NCBI GenBank assembly: GCA_037974335.1
Contig: CM075760.1
Span: 26,864,402 to 26,928,401, forward strand
Direction: 5' to 3'
Source of the DNA: Prionace glauca
Taxonomy: Eukaryota; Chordata; Chondrichthyes; Carcharhiniformes; Carcharhinidae
DNA length: 64,000 bases
A program made the position numbers and the translations under genes. Below the pieces are notes generated by a model. That model saw only the letters and a list, made by a program, of their open reading frames with translations, did no database searches and was not told the origin of the DNA. Shown piece after piece: positions 11,326-23,885 of this stretch; positions within the stretch are counted from its first letter, which is position 1, and every line of letters starts with the position of its first letter.

Positions 11326-11393
11326 AGTATTTGACATGCTGTGTCTCACTGTGATAACTGGATGGCACAACAGTTACTGTCAATACAAAAACC
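11326..11393 (+). other. D2 segment with two 12-bp-spacer recombination signals
   Basis: 5' nonamer AGTATTTGA (11326-11334), 12-bp spacer, heptamer CACTGTG (11347-11353); D core ATAACTGGATGG (11354-11365); 3' heptamer CACAACA (11366-11372), 12-bp spacer, nonamer ACAAAAACC (11385-11393). The 3' heptamer keeps the CAC that is needed for cleavage but its last four bases are weak (AACA for AGTG). The 12/12 layout allows joining to D1 or V on the left and JH (23) on the right. Confidence 0.9.
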
Positions 11394-11722
11394 CCTCAGC
11401 GCTAATTGACTGAGTCTGGGTCAGTGCTCTGTTTTACAATCCAGCATTATTTGCAGTGTTGTATTATTTATGTCCTAGCACTATATGAATAGCGAGAATT
11501 AAGATGGAAAATTTATGATAACAATTTGATTCTCAGTTAGTGTTTTCAATAACTTGATCATGTGATCCTCTTCGAAATATAAAACATTAAGGTTATTTAT
11601 GTTGAGCGAACGGTATCCACCAGGATAGTAATAATTTCATGAAAAATGCAGTGATTTACTTTCCCTCTGGCTTGTGATTTTATTTAAATACTGGTGGATT
11701 TTTGTCCATTTTGTGCACGGAT

Positions 11723-11808
11723 GGTTATTATATGGCCCATCCTAGAGAATGTGACACTGTGACACTATGGCTACTGGGGACAAGGGACCATGATGACGGT
11801 GACTGCAG
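11723..11808 (+). CDS. ighm: JH segment with 23-bp-spacer recombination signal
   Basis: Nonamer GGTTATTAT (11723-11731), 23-bp spacer, heptamer CACTGTG (11755-11761). The coding part 11762-11808 gives YGYWGQGTMMTVTA, with the diagnostic W-G-x-G motif, and ends at donor GTAAG (11809) in phase 1, matching the phase of CH1. This is the only JH in the cluster, as usual in shark IgM clusters. Confidence 0.94.
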
Positions 11809-12369
11809 GTAAGAAACATGTATTTATTTAGTCAGTGTTTTATTTGAGTTTTTGTTTTATATTTTTCTCGATGTTATTAATTAATTTGTTCCCTGAAATA
11901 TGGTTTGGTGGATTCCGTGCTGAAAATCTTTACAATGTTTCATTTGATTCTGCTTAATATGGGGGTTAGAGAATTCTACTGTTAATTGATAAAAGGTAAT
12001 ACTGAGTGATTCAGTCTCTTGTTATGATTTGGTGCTTATCTGCTGAGGACAGTGTGAGGCTGGGTTACTTTAAATGCCTTCCTTTCGTTAAAAAGTTCGG
12101 CGTTTCTGTAATGTTTAATCTCGGTGAAATCTCGTGGCTGCGAGTTGCACCATCTACTCCACAAGTATTTGAAATCTAACCCAATCTTAACAAAATGTGT
12201 TAAACTGTCTGCATTAATGCTATGAACGTGTTCGGCTTAATCACTATGCTGGTTTTGTTATGTTATTATTGTGCTCAGTTTAATTATTAGTTACTTTGGT
12301 TATGGGCGGATTGGCTGGATTTTAAATTGAGATTTTCTGCCAATGTGAAACTTGATTCTGTTGAAACTG

Positions 12370-15300
12370 TTTGTAGAATTGAGCTGTTTCTGCATGAACC
12401 GGGGTTCAGTCCCTCAGTGATGTATTTTTCTGTTGAGGAGATAGTCTGTCTGGGTGACTTTAAGAAGTAAAAATTGTGAAATGGTTTGACGATCCTGCAT
12501 TGTTCACACTCCGTGATACTGAGCTGTTAAACACTTTGTGATTGAATCCAGAGTCTGCGGGTTTTTAACCATTTGACGTGTGCCTGCGCAGAGAAATCAG
12601 GCAGGGTTTATTGCATTTGTATTTTTTTTAATCGGAACTGATAGTTGCTGGTTAAATCAAACCACGGTTTACGCGACTCGTCCAAAACACAGTTTGCCAC
12701 TGCATTCACAATTTGGAGTATGTTCAATGTTTTACCTGATGGCTGCAGGTAAATGTATAAATATGTTTGAAATCTGTTTGAAATATGACCCAATATGAAT
12801 AGAATGTGGTAAAGTTTCAATGTTAATTTGTTGGATATATTTCACCTCCTCACAATGCTATTGCTGTTATTCCAGACTTCTGTTTAGTTTAGTCATTCAT
12901 ACATTTGGTGACGAGCTTGTTTGCCGAATTGGATATTGAGATTTTCTTGCGATGATTTTTTTTATTTTACTGAATGGCTACATTCAACAGATTCATTCCC
13001 TCAGTGATGTGTTTTGGTGTGTTTCTATTGAGGAGGTTCTGCGGTTCGGTCGCTATGAATGTTAAAATGTGTGCAATGGTTTGGTGTTTCGGCGTTGTTT
13101 AAGCTGGGTGGCACTGAGCAGTTACATGTTTTCTGGTTGAATGCAAACAATCCTTGAGTTTGAAAATCCTTGCAGGGAGAAAATAAGCAGGTTTTGGAAA
13201 ATAAAACTAATTACAGCATTTTTAATTAAAGTTAAACTAACATTTGCAAATTAAAATAAATCAAAGCGTACAACGTCCATTGGGACACTAAGTCGTTGCT
13301 GCAACTACAAACTTCTCATTAACAAATTTAATCGTAAAATTAATATAAATTAAATATTTTTAAATCGGTAATATAACTCCATGTTCACCAAAGATTATTT
13401 TATATTAATACCATTATTCATTAATCCCTCCTAATAGTTCTGCTGTACTTTGCACACAACTAACATGACCAGAAACGTTTTTAGGCTGGAAATATTTTGC
13501 GATAGTACAGGAAACTGTTTCAATGACACCAATCTGTTGTTGTTCAATCTGTTTCCACAGCAGTGCTCAGTTCATCAAGATACTTTGCATTAATTGTTAT
13601 ATCCCAATGAAGTTCGCTTTCACTCAAATAGGAATTTTAGAGAATAAGACGTGACTATTTGGTATTTTTGTGTCCGATTATTACATTCTTTCTGTGGAGG
13701 CACAGCATTCCTTCCAATTCATTTGTAGTTGGATGACAAGGCAGTTAATCACTAATGTCATCTCAAAATTTTTGAAATGGTTTGATGTTTCTCAATTGCT
13801 TCTGTATTTTTTGAGCACCGTGCACTTGAGCGATTACACTTTTTTCCAGCTAAATGAACAAAAAAAAACAAACTCCATTTAAAAATTATTTTCAGGATAA
13901 AACAAACAAGTATCAAAAATAAATGCATGCCAGGGCATTTTAGACATGTTAACTAATAGTTGCAGATTAAAATAAAACATGAATTATAATTCTTACTGCG
14001 TCACTATATCTCTGTTGGGGACATTACACTACCCTGAATCTGTTACATTAGATGTGCTCATTTTCAGAAAAAAAATATATTTTATGCCCAATTTTCTAGA
14101 TTTAAGAGAGAGGTACAGGTAGTTAAAAGTCGAAGGGAATTTTGAAATTTTTATCAGTTTAATTTTAAAATAATTATTGATTCTTTGTTGTAATTTGACA
14201 ACTGACCACTTCGAATCCCACATTTTGAATAAACTTGACAGAGTGAACACAGTTCTCTGACAGGTGGAATTCGCTAACACGAAACAATTGTTCAGTTAAT
14301 GGTGTTTGAATTGTTGTAAGTGTCAACAGAAACTGGATAGAGATTGACAAGTTAGTACATGAAATTCAAAAAGATTAATTTATATACAAATATTATAATA
14401 ATATTATAATAGTAATATTTGTTCTACGCTTAATCATAGCATCATGGCTCCATTACTGCTGAAAACAGAATAAATGTTGAATAAAGATGAATAAATGACA
14501 GGATAGAAGAATCAATTCTATTGGAACATTATGTTTAATTCTTATTAAATATTAAACTGAATAAAAAGTCTCGACTTATTTTGTGCATCATGTTTCAATG
14601 TTGCAGAGGATTTGAATCAATTGTCCTCATTGAATTTTTCACTGTTTTATTCAGATCTTCTTAAATTAATCAATATTTTCAGTAAGTAAATTATATGGAT
14701 GGTCCAAATTATTCAATCTAAGAACCAGATTCATCGATCTCAACTGCCAGTTCGTTACAGCAAGTACAAATACAGAAGCACGCATTTTAGCATGTTTGTA
14801 GGTTATAATAAGGCATTGGGAGTAAAAGTTGAAATGAAAAATATGACAACGTGATTCGATTTTAGCAAATGAATTTCAGATGTCTGAACATTTCCATTCA
14901 GTAATTTGAAGTGTATTGTTTAAGATTTTATTGGAACCTAATTACTTCACAATGTTCGAGGCAAAGGCAAGTTTTGAATGATTGAAAACTGAATTTATTA
15001 CGGAGCACAAACCAGTAACAGGAGAACTAACTGCCAATTAACAATAACAAAATATAATATTGGTGCTAATTAATTCAAAACAAAAAACCTTGAATATTGC
15101 ACTAGTGTACAAAATATCATCCGTTTTCAAGAATATTTAATTGTATCAGAAATGAATTCAGAAACAAAACATTTCTTTACTCGGCTCGGCTCAGCTGGAT
15201 AAAATATTTTGCATTGATTATTGCGTTGACTACATTTAATTAAGAAATTAGTTCGAATCGTGTAATGGTTTTCAACGTTAATGCTTCCATGTTTGTTTAA

Positions 15301-15560
15301 TTCTTATAATGTTACGGCATCTCTGTGAGGGACATTGGACTGTCCTGAAACTTATATTTTTGATTGCTCATTTTCAGCGAAATTACATCTTTACGAGAGG
15401 TGATACAGATAGAGGTAAATAATTAAAAGTCAAGGGATTTTTTTTTTCAAATGAAAATCCGTTTCATTTAAAATAGCTAATTGGTTTTCTGTTGTTGTAA
15501 GTTGACCATTGATCAATGAGAATCCAACAGTTTGAATGAAGTTTACAGACTGAACAGATA
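12370..15560 (+). repeat. Ancient internal duplications in the JH-CH1 intron
   Basis: Diverged modules recur in direct orientation. One is 'ccctcagtgatgt...gttga/attgaggag...atggtttg...' at about 12400-12600, 12985-13195 and (partly) 13760-13920. A second is 'ctctgt...gggacatt...ctgctcattttcag...aattaaaagtc...ctgttgttgtaa(g/t)ttgac' at about 14005-14270 and 15325-15550. The DNA is AT-rich and has no gene. It lies where a heavy-chain intronic enhancer would be expected, but I recognise no enhancer motif cluster. Confidence 0.5.
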
Positions 15561-15999
15561 AACCTGCTGGGAACTCGGCTGTTGCACCGTTTGTGTCTGT
15601 TCTGTTTCTGTACGCGTGGTCACTGTGTTGGGACCAGGAATCTGTCTGACTGGTATAAAGCTTCTGGCCCCTTCTGCAGTATTTCGAGAACTGAAATTTG
15701 ATTTATTTCTTCAAGAAACTTGTATCTCTGACAATTGTGACAGTTTGACTTGATATTTGACTCAGCTTCTCAGATATGAGACCCCGGAAGCATATTGTGA
15801 CCATCAGAGAGCAGAAACTTCAAACTTAGAGGGGAGAATTGGATGATTTTTAAGCAGTGATGTACCGGCCTTGGGAATGTTCGGTGAACAAATACAAAGT
15901 GAGATGTATTATGTTGTGTTCTTTACTACAGCAGCCCCTGAACTGTTTGTATGACAATTGAAGGGTCAAATTCATTTGCATCTTATTTTTAATCTTCTA

Positions 16000-16506
16000 A
16001 TAATTAAGAGGCTTTGGATGTAGAGGCTTTGGAGAGGGTGCAGAGGAGGTTTACCAGGATGTTGCCTGGTATGGAGGGGAGATCCTATGAGGAGAGATTG
16101 AGAGATTTGGGGTTGTTTTCGCTGGAAAGAAGACGGCTAAGAGGGGATCTAATTGAAACATATAAGATGATTAGAGGTTTAGACAGGGTAGATAGTGATA
16201 GCCTTTTTCCTAGGATGGAGAAAGCTAGCACGAGGGGGCACGATTTTAAATTAAGGGGGGGGGGGGTAGTTATAGGACAGATGTCAGGGGTAGGTTCTTT
16301 ACCCAGAGGGTGGTGAGGGACTGGAATGCCCTGCCAGCTGCAGTTGTAAATGCACCTAGTTTGGGGGCGTTTAAGAGATCTGTGGATAGGTTTATGGATG
16401 AAAAGGGATTGGTTTAGGCTAGTGGGTCATTGTTTTGTAACTGGTCGGCGCAACATCGTGGGCCGAAGGGCCTGTTCTGCGCTGTAATGTTCCATGTTCT
16501 ATGTTA
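16000..16506 (+). mobile_element. 5'-truncated CR1/L2-type LINE 3' end
   Basis: One frame (from about 16014) reads the end of a reverse-transcriptase [23 protein letters not shown], then [30 protein letters not shown] and TRGHDFKL. A frame break follows at the poly-G run near 16257-16266, and the text continues to the tail '(g)gaatgccctgccagctgcagt...gccgaagggcctgttctgcgctgtaatgttc'. It is dead and truncated. Confidence 0.8.
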
Positions 16507-16599
16507 AAGGCATTTTAAAGTCATTTGCTCGGCCAGAATTTTTAATCTTCCCTAATTGTTCCTTGAGAAAGGGTTGATACGAAACATCCTTGAATAACT

Positions 16600-16925
16600 G
16601 CAGCCCATATGCTGCAGGCATCCACCCTGCTGTTAGGCAGGGAGTTCCAGGATTTTGACCCAACGACTATGAATGAATTGAGATATTGCTTAAGTCAGGA
16701 TGATGCGTGTTTTGGAGGGAAGCTTACAAGTGATAGCGTTCATTGTGGCTGCTGCCCTTGTCCTGTTAGGATGCAAATGCGGTGGGTTTGGACAGTGTAT
16801 TCTATGGAGCGTTGATGAGTTGCTGCAGTGCATGTTGTATATAATACACACACTGCTGACACTGCTTGTTAGTGATGGAGAGAGTGAATAAGGTGAATGA
16901 GGGGGCGGATAAATGTGTGGGTGAA
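16600..16925 (+). repeat. Dispersed shark repeat, 3' part
   Basis: It contains the family strings GGGAGTTCCAGGATTTTGACCC, 'gctgcccttgtcctg' and 'tgctgcagtgcat'. The 5' part of the same family is at 6140-6400. Confidence 0.55.
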
Positions 16926-17129
16926 TTTACCCTGGATTGTCTCAAATTTCGTGAAATTTTGCAAGTTTCTCTCATTGAGGAAAGAGGAAATTATTTAATT
17001 GTGAATGACTTGTGAAAGATTTAAATGTTTTTTCCAGCCATTGGTCCACAGTCTGTATTGTGTTCACTTGTCACTCCCACTTACTGTGCGAGTGGGTGAG
17101 TATGTGTGGAGTGAGTGTGTTTTTCCAGA

Positions 17130-17945
<816 letters not shown>

Positions 17946-17984
17946 CTCACATACGTAAGAGAGACTGTCATTGATACCAAAGAA

Positions 17985-18292
17985 CAGAATCATAGGATCC
18001 TACAGTAGAGGAGGCCATTCAGCCCATCGAGTCTGCACTAGCAGCAGTCCCACCAATGCCCGATCACCATAACCACATGTATTTACCCTAACTAGTCCTC
18101 CAGAAACTAAGGGACAATTTAGCACGCCAATCCACTCATCCCGCACATCTTTGGTCTGTGGGAGAAAACAGGAGCACCCAATGAAACCCAAGCAGACACG
18201 GGGTGAACTTGCTAACTCCACACACAATGACCCATATCTGGAATTGAACTGTGACTCAGCGGCTCTAATCACTGTGCCACAGCGCCCATCCA
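17985..18292 (-). repeat. tRNA-headed SINE, reverse copy
   Basis: The tail 'cataggatcctacag' is at the left. The middle carries 'cagcccatcgagtctgcac', and the head, ending 'actgtgccacagcgccc', is at the right near 18290. It is nearly full length. Confidence 0.7.
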
Positions 18293-18394
18293 CATTTCCC
18301 CCTCCACCAACTACTCCCGCCCACCCCCCACCCCCCCGCCTCCCACCCCGGTAACATTTGAATGAGGGTGGGGTCGATGTGCCGGAGTAAAACT

Positions 18395-18630
18395 CAAGTC
18401 AATCAGTTACAGAGGGAAATTCTTCTCTGCTTGGAATCATATTTAGCACAAAGCAAGGTGGTAATGGTTGTTGACGGTCAAACATCTAAGTTGAGATATC
18501 ACTGCAGGAGTTCGGCAGGGGACTGTTCTGGGACCAACAATCTTCTATTGCTTCATCAATGACACATTTCATCCAACATGAGGTCAGAAGTAGGGATTTC
18601 CATGTGTTACACCGGACACAAAGGCACAAT
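18395..18630 (+). mobile_element. LINE reverse-transcriptase fragment (degraded)
   Basis: 'gggactgttctgggaccaac' and 'tgcttcatcaatgacac...atgaggtcagaagtaggga' match the RT block 'LGPxLFxxFINDxxxxxRSEVGMFADD' of an abundant shark LINE, and the coding frame is broken. 18630-18900 shows nothing recognisable. Confidence 0.5.
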
Positions 18631-18904
18631 AAATAAGGAGGGACTTGTCTGAGACGAAGGCCGCCTGGCTCCCCAATACTGGTGTAAACTTGGTGTTTGA
18701 TTCCTGTGTGACCCTAGTTTTGCTGGAAGCTTCCCTTCCAGCTCCCTCAGTCTGTCTATTTGTTCACTGATCCGTGTTTCTGAAAGAAAGGTCCCGACAT
18801 TAAAGCAGCTGCCCGGTGATCTACACTGATTCCTGACTTTACACAGCCCTGTTACTGAAAGCTGATCAATGGAGAGAATCGGGAAAAGATCGATGGAGAG
18901 GGAG

Positions 18905-20605
18905 AGGAGGAGGTGGCTCACAGACTCTCTCACCCTCACCCACACTCACTCACTCACCCTCAATCTCTCATCCTCACTCAAACAACTTCACTCACTCACC
19001 CTCACTTACTAACTTTCCCTCACTGACACACTCTCACTCACTCACCCTCATTCACTCACCCTCACTCACTCAACCACAATCACTCACCCACAGTCACTTA
19101 TTCTCATTTACGCTTACTCACTCGCCCTCATTCACTCAGCGTTGCTCACTCACCCACCCTCACGCACTCGCCCTCAAGCACTCCCCCTCACACACTCGCC
19201 CTCACACACACTCGCTCTCATGCACTCGCCCTCACGCACTCATCCTCATGCACTCAACCTCATGCACTCAACCTCATGCACTCAACCTCATGCACTCAAC
19301 CTCAAGCACTCAAACTCATGCACTCAGACTCAGAAACTCACTGATCCTGATTCACCCTGAGTCACTCACCCTCACACACTCACTCACTCACAATCAGTCA
19401 CTCATATTCGCTCACTCACTCTCATCCATCCTCACTCACCCACAAACACTCATTCAACCTCACTCGTTCAACTTCAATCACACACCCTGCCTCACTCACT
19501 CTCACACCCTGATTGATTCACTCACTCTCACACCCTCAGTCACGCACCCACATTCACTCACTCACTCACACGCACTCACCCTCACGCACTCACCCTCACG
19601 CGCCCTCATTAACTCACTGTCACTCAGCCACCCACACTCATACACCATCACTCACTCAACCTCACTCACTAAACCTCACTCACTGACTTAGACCCTCAGT
19701 CAGTCACCAACATTCATACTCACCTTCATTCACTCATCCTACTAATCCACCTTCACTCACCCAGTCTCACTCACTCTCACTCACTCATTCCACTAATCCA
19801 CCCTCACTCACCCAGTCTCACTCAGTCTCACTCACCCTCACTCACTCACCCCATTCTCTCACACTTACCCACCCTCACTCATCCAGTCTCACTCACTCTC
19901 ACTCGCACTCCCTCAGTCACCTACCCACCCTTAATCAACCAGACTCACCCCCACAAACTCAAGCTCAATGACCCTCTCTCTGTCTCTCTCACTTGCACCA
20001 CCTCACCCATTCAAACTCACTCAGACTCACGCACTTTCATTCACTCACACACCCTCACATCCTCATCATCACTCAACATCACGCACCCTAACTCACAAAT
20101 CCTCAATCACTCGTCCTCATCAAACACCTTCACTCACTCACCCTCACTCTCCCACCCATTCACATTCTCCCTCACTCACTCTCACACACCACCCTCAGTA
20201 ACAGACCATGATTCACTCACTCTCACTCCTCACTTACTCAGTTACATTCACTCCCTCACCCTCATTCACTCAATCTCACTCACTTTCACTCACACACCTC
20301 CACTAACCTTCACATATCTTCACTCACTCTCCCTCATACTTTCAATCTTGCTTACGTACACTCATCCAACCACCTTCACTCACATTCAGCCTCCTCCACT
20401 CACCTACCCTCTCTCACACACCCTCATTTACTCACGGTCTATCACCCTCACCCACACTTATTCACCATCAATCACTCATCATCACTCAAAGAACTTCACC
20501 CACTCACCTTCCGTCACACATACACCATCACTCATCCACTCTCACTCATTTAAACACTCACCCTCACACACTCACATTCTCTCACTCACACTCACTGAAT
20601 CTGTG
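18905..20605 (+). repeat. CACTCACCCT-type minisatellite
   Basis: About 1.7 kb of short iterated units built from 'cactca' and 'ccctca' (for example CTCACTCACCCTCACT), with local higher-order repeats such as four 'catgcactcaacct' units at 19255-19310. The + strand is C-rich and G-poor. Long serine/threonine/histidine-rich open frames are repeat artefacts. Confidence 0.92.
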
Positions 20606-20644
20606 TGGTGAGGGTCTGCAACGAGAGAGAAGAAAGATCTCAAG

Positions 20645-21375
20645 CGGCAGTTTGGTGTTCAAAGGTGGGAGCTGCCCTATGAATGCAGAGAGCTGGAGGG
20701 AATCGCTGGGGGCTCAGGGCCAGGGGCAGTGACAAAGAGTCAGGGGAGAACAGGAGGCGAGGGAAAGGGCAGAGAGCCGGGGTGGGGGGAGGGCAGAGAG
20801 CCTGGGGAAACAGCAGAGAGCTGGGGGAAGGGCAGAGAGGCGGGGAACAGGGCGGAAAGCCAGGGGAAAGGGTAGAGAGAGAGGGGAAAGGACAGGGAGC
20901 AGGGGAAAAGGCAGAGAGACCAGTGAAAGGGGAGAGAGCTGAAAGAAAGGGAAGAGAGGTGGGGGAAAGGGCAGAAAGACCAGGAAAAGGAGAGAGAACT
21001 AGGAGAAAGGGCGGGGAGGCACGAAAAAGGACACGGAGGCAGCAGAAAGGCCAGAGAGCCGAGGGGAGGGGCAGAGAGCCCAGGGGAAAGGGCAAGAGAG
21101 TCAGGGGGAAAGGTCAGAGAGCCGGGGGAAAGGAGAAAGAGGGGAGGTAGCAGGGACAGAGGGCAGAGAGCTGAGGGAAAGCGGAAGGGGCTGAGGGAAA
21201 GAGCAGAGAGCCGGGGGAGAGGGCACAGAGCTGGAGGGAAGTGTAGAGAACCAAGTGGAAAGACAGAGAGCTGGATAAAAGGGGAAAAGAGCCACCGTGA
21301 AAGGCAGAGAGCCAGTGGAAAGGGCAAAGAGCTGGGGGAAATGGGCAGAGAGCGGGTGACGGATGGGCAGAGTGA
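20645..21375 (+). repeat. Purine-rich GAGCTGGGG-type tandem repeat, 5' of CH1 (switch-like)
   Basis: About 20-bp units of the form GGGCAGAGAGCCGGGGGAAA repeat for about 0.7 kb with almost only A and G on the + (non-template) strand. GAGCT/AGCT motifs occur near 20670, 20690, 20820, 20938, 21170, 21229, 21269 and 21330, several as GAGCTGGGG or GAGCTGGAG. The block lies about 1 kb upstream of CH1. Base composition, motif and position recall mammalian S regions; the function is inference. Both strands have long open frames, which are not credible genes. Confidence 0.7.
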
Positions 21376-21679
21376 AGGGGTTCAGAATAGAGCTAGCACC
21401 ACAATCAACTCATCTGTAATCTCAGTGAATGATGGAGGAGACTTCAGGGCCCAAATGGGAAACTCTAGGTATTAATGTATGATCCTTCAATTAGTTAATG
21501 TTGGATTTATTTGAATTTATAATCACATTTAGAGTTTCCCGATCATTCAGTAAGTACTCATTCCAGAGGTATTTTTGAAGCAAAGTCACTTATCTCGGTT
21601 TTGTGGAGTGAGAGGCAGTGAGTTGGAGAGAGGAAGGGGCACCAATCAGTTTGAACACAGGCAATCTCCAAACTAGTGT

Positions 21680-21805
21680 GGAGATGCCGGAGTGAGGTTG
21701 GTGTGGGCACAGTAAGGATTCTCACAGCACCAGGTTAAAGTCCAACAGGTTTATTTGGAATCACAAGCTGTTGGAGCTCCCACATCAGGTGAGTGGATAG
21801 TCTGA
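21680..21805 (+). repeat. Dispersed shark repeat ('gtggagatgccgg...ccaacaggtttattt' family)
   Basis: 'accaggttaaagtccaacag' followed by 'gtttatttggaatcacaag' is the recognisable core. The reverse family end appears at 47560-47700 and 49360-49435. Confidence 0.65.
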
Positions 21806-22138
21806 ATGAAGGGAGAACTTCTTCATCACAAAGTGTTGTTGTTTGAGAAATAAACAGCGGTTTATCACACACTGCTTTTGTTGAGAAATAAACAGTTGCT
21901 GCAGTAATGGAGAAAATCTTTGCTGTTCTCTGTTAATCCAATGAATGACATGTCATTGTGAGACTAACAGAATGTGTATTTTTTCTTCCTAATTTGATAG
22001 AAGTGGAGACAGGGATATGAGTTTCTACAGAGATGACAATTCCCAAATGATAGAAGTAACATCATCTCAAAGGCGGATGAAAGATTTAATCGGGAAATAT
22101 TAGGGATAAGTTCATAATTCTAATCAATGTTTGAGATA

Positions 22139-22265
22139 GAAACATAGAACATAGAAGCTGGAGTTGGCCATTCGGCCCTTGGAGCCTACTCCGCCATTCA
22201 CTTTGGTCAGAGCTCATCACTATCCTGATCACACCGACGACCCATGTCCCTTCATCCATTTAACA
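22139..22265 (-). repeat. LINE/SINE 3'-end fragment
   Basis: 'aaacatagaacatagaagc' and 'ggccattcggcccttgg(a)gcctactccgccattca' are the reverse of a common shark retroelement tail. It is inserted about 100 bp before CH1. Confidence 0.55.
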
Positions 22266-22365
22266 CCAAGAGCTATATCTAATATAGAAACCTATTTGTA
22301 ACAATATGTTTGATGACTTAATAAACGCAAGAGTCTAACTTGTTCAATTGGCTATTCTTTCCCAG

Positions 22366-22665
22366 CGACACCATCTGCGCCCAATCTCTACGGCCTGGTC
22401 TCCCCCTGTCAGCAACAGAACTCCGACGGCTCCATCACCTTCGGATGTTTGGCGATGGATTATTCTCCAGATGTTTCCAAACTGACCTGGAAGAAAAATG
22501 GGCAAACGGTCCCCAGTGGGTTTAAGACTTACCCGTCAGTCAGAAACACGAAGGGAACCTACACCCTGAGCAGCCAGTTAACCATCAGCGACTCAGCGGG
22601 AGAATGCCCCAGAATTGACTGTGAGGTTCGACACATCAGCACAGTCAAGAGTGTTCAAATGCAAT
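22366..22665 (+). CDS. ighm: IgM constant domain CH1
   Basis: The acceptor is TTTCCCAG, then ATPSAPNLYGLVSPCQQQ. The intradomain disulfide pair is C in TFGCLAMDY and C in RIDCEV, with the core Trp in LTWKKNG. The extra Cys in VSPCQQQ is at the place expected to bond to the light chain. The exon is 300 bp, phase 1 in and 1 out, with donor GTAAGT. It is one complete C1-set Ig domain, and JH splices onto it across 10.5 kb. Nothing is disrupted. Confidence 0.95.
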
Positions 22666-22802
22666 GTAAGTGTTGTGGAGCTTGGGTAAAACAGAAACAC
22701 TGTGGTTAACATGTAGGGCCTTGGTTATAACTCATTTAAATAGATGTGCACAATCCGGCCCTTTGAATTGGTCCAGTTAGTGTCTATTGACTGCAAATGA
22801 GT

Positions 22803-23012
22803 TAGAACATAGAACATAGACCATTACAGCGCAGTACAGGCCCTCCGGCCCTCGATGTTGCGCCGACCAGTAGAACCAGTCTCATGACCCTCTAACCTAA
22901 ACTATTCCAATGTTATCCATATGCCTATCCACTGACCATTTGAACGCCCTTAAAGTTGGCGAGTCCACAACTGCTGCAGGCAGGGCATTCCACGCCCTCT
23001 CTACCCTCTGTT
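22803..23012 (-). mobile_element. LINE 3' end (reverse) in the CH1-CH2 intron
   Basis: The reverse complement reads 'ggaatgccctgcctgcagcagt...ggcgcaacatcgagggccggagggcctgta...atgttctatgttcta'. It matches the tail of the element at 16000-16506. It is a short 5'-truncated copy. Confidence 0.75.
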
Positions 23013-23085
23013 GACAAAAGTTTAATTGATCCACATCTTCTGCAGGAAATGACTGATCTGCTTTTTTTTCCTGATGGTCATCCAG

Positions 23086-23397
23086 GTAATGGTGGTGTCC
23101 CTCCAACTGTTATCCTCACCGTGAGTTCCAGTGAAGAAATCTCACACAGGAAATTCGCAATCATCGTCTGTTCAATCATCGATTTCCAGCCAGGGTCAAT
23201 GGAAGTGAGTTGGCTGAAGAATGGGGAACCCACGCATTCAGAAATTGTCACCTCTCCCCCCTGTGAAGTGAACGGGAACTTCTCGGCCAGCAGTCGGCTG
23301 ACAGTCTCCGCTGGGGAATGGTTCAGCAAAGCGGTCTATACCTGCCAGGTCACTCACCTAGGAAACACTCAGAGTCTGAACATCAGCGCATCTCAGG
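23086..23397 (+). CDS. ighm: IgM constant domain CH2
   Basis: Acceptor CATCCAG, then [17 protein letters not shown]. Disulfide cysteines lie in [10 protein letters not shown] and VYTCQVTH, and the core Trp in VSWLKNGE. There is an N-glycosylation site NFS in VNGNFSASS, and an extra Cys in SPPCEVNG. The exon is 312 bp, phase 1/1, with donor GGTAAG. It is intact and corresponds to the second Ig domain of shark mu. Confidence 0.95.
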
Positions 23398-23584
23398 GTA
23401 AGATACTCAAACAGAGGACAACATATATCATTCTATTAATCAGAATTAGGGATCTATTCAAGTTGGTACAAAGCATTGAACAACTTGTAAGTTATTGCCA
23501 TGTAGTTTGCTGCATTAGGACAATATCTCATTCAGAATTTCATCAGAAAAAATTTTTTTTGTTCTACCTTCCTGAGATGTGCAT

Positions 23585-23885
23585 TTATTTCCCAAACCTG
23601 AGGGCACTGAAGTGTCACTCCCGTTGCTGTGAATCTTGAGTCACATGCATGCCAGGCCAGATAAAGACAGCAGGTTGATTTTGGTAAGGAACATTTGTGA
23701 ACTAGGAGGGGTTTTACAGCAATAGCTTCATGAGAACCATTTCAACTTTTAATTATACATTTTTACAAAATTCAAATTTCATATTTGCAATGATGGGTTT
23801 CGAATCTGTTTCCCCAGAGTCTTGCCCGAGGTTATAAGTCCATTGACAACACCATATACCACAGCCTCCCCTTAAAAGAGTGCCC
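23585..23885 (+). repeat. Dispersed shark repeat in the CH2-CH3 intron
   Basis: 'cccgttgctgtgaatcttgagtcacatgcatgccaggccag' and 'gatgggtttcgaatctgtttcccc' belong to the family at 845-1140. The rest of the intron (23890-24309) shows nothing else. Confidence 0.6.

Noticed and set aside
19142-20611. Several open frames of Ser/Thr/His-rich peptides.
   Set aside because: They come from the CACTCACCCT minisatellite within the Ig intron.
20640-21327. Long open frames, up to 195 codons, in the purine-rich block (both strands).
   Set aside because: They arise from the short-unit repeat and have low-complexity composition; no domain is seen.
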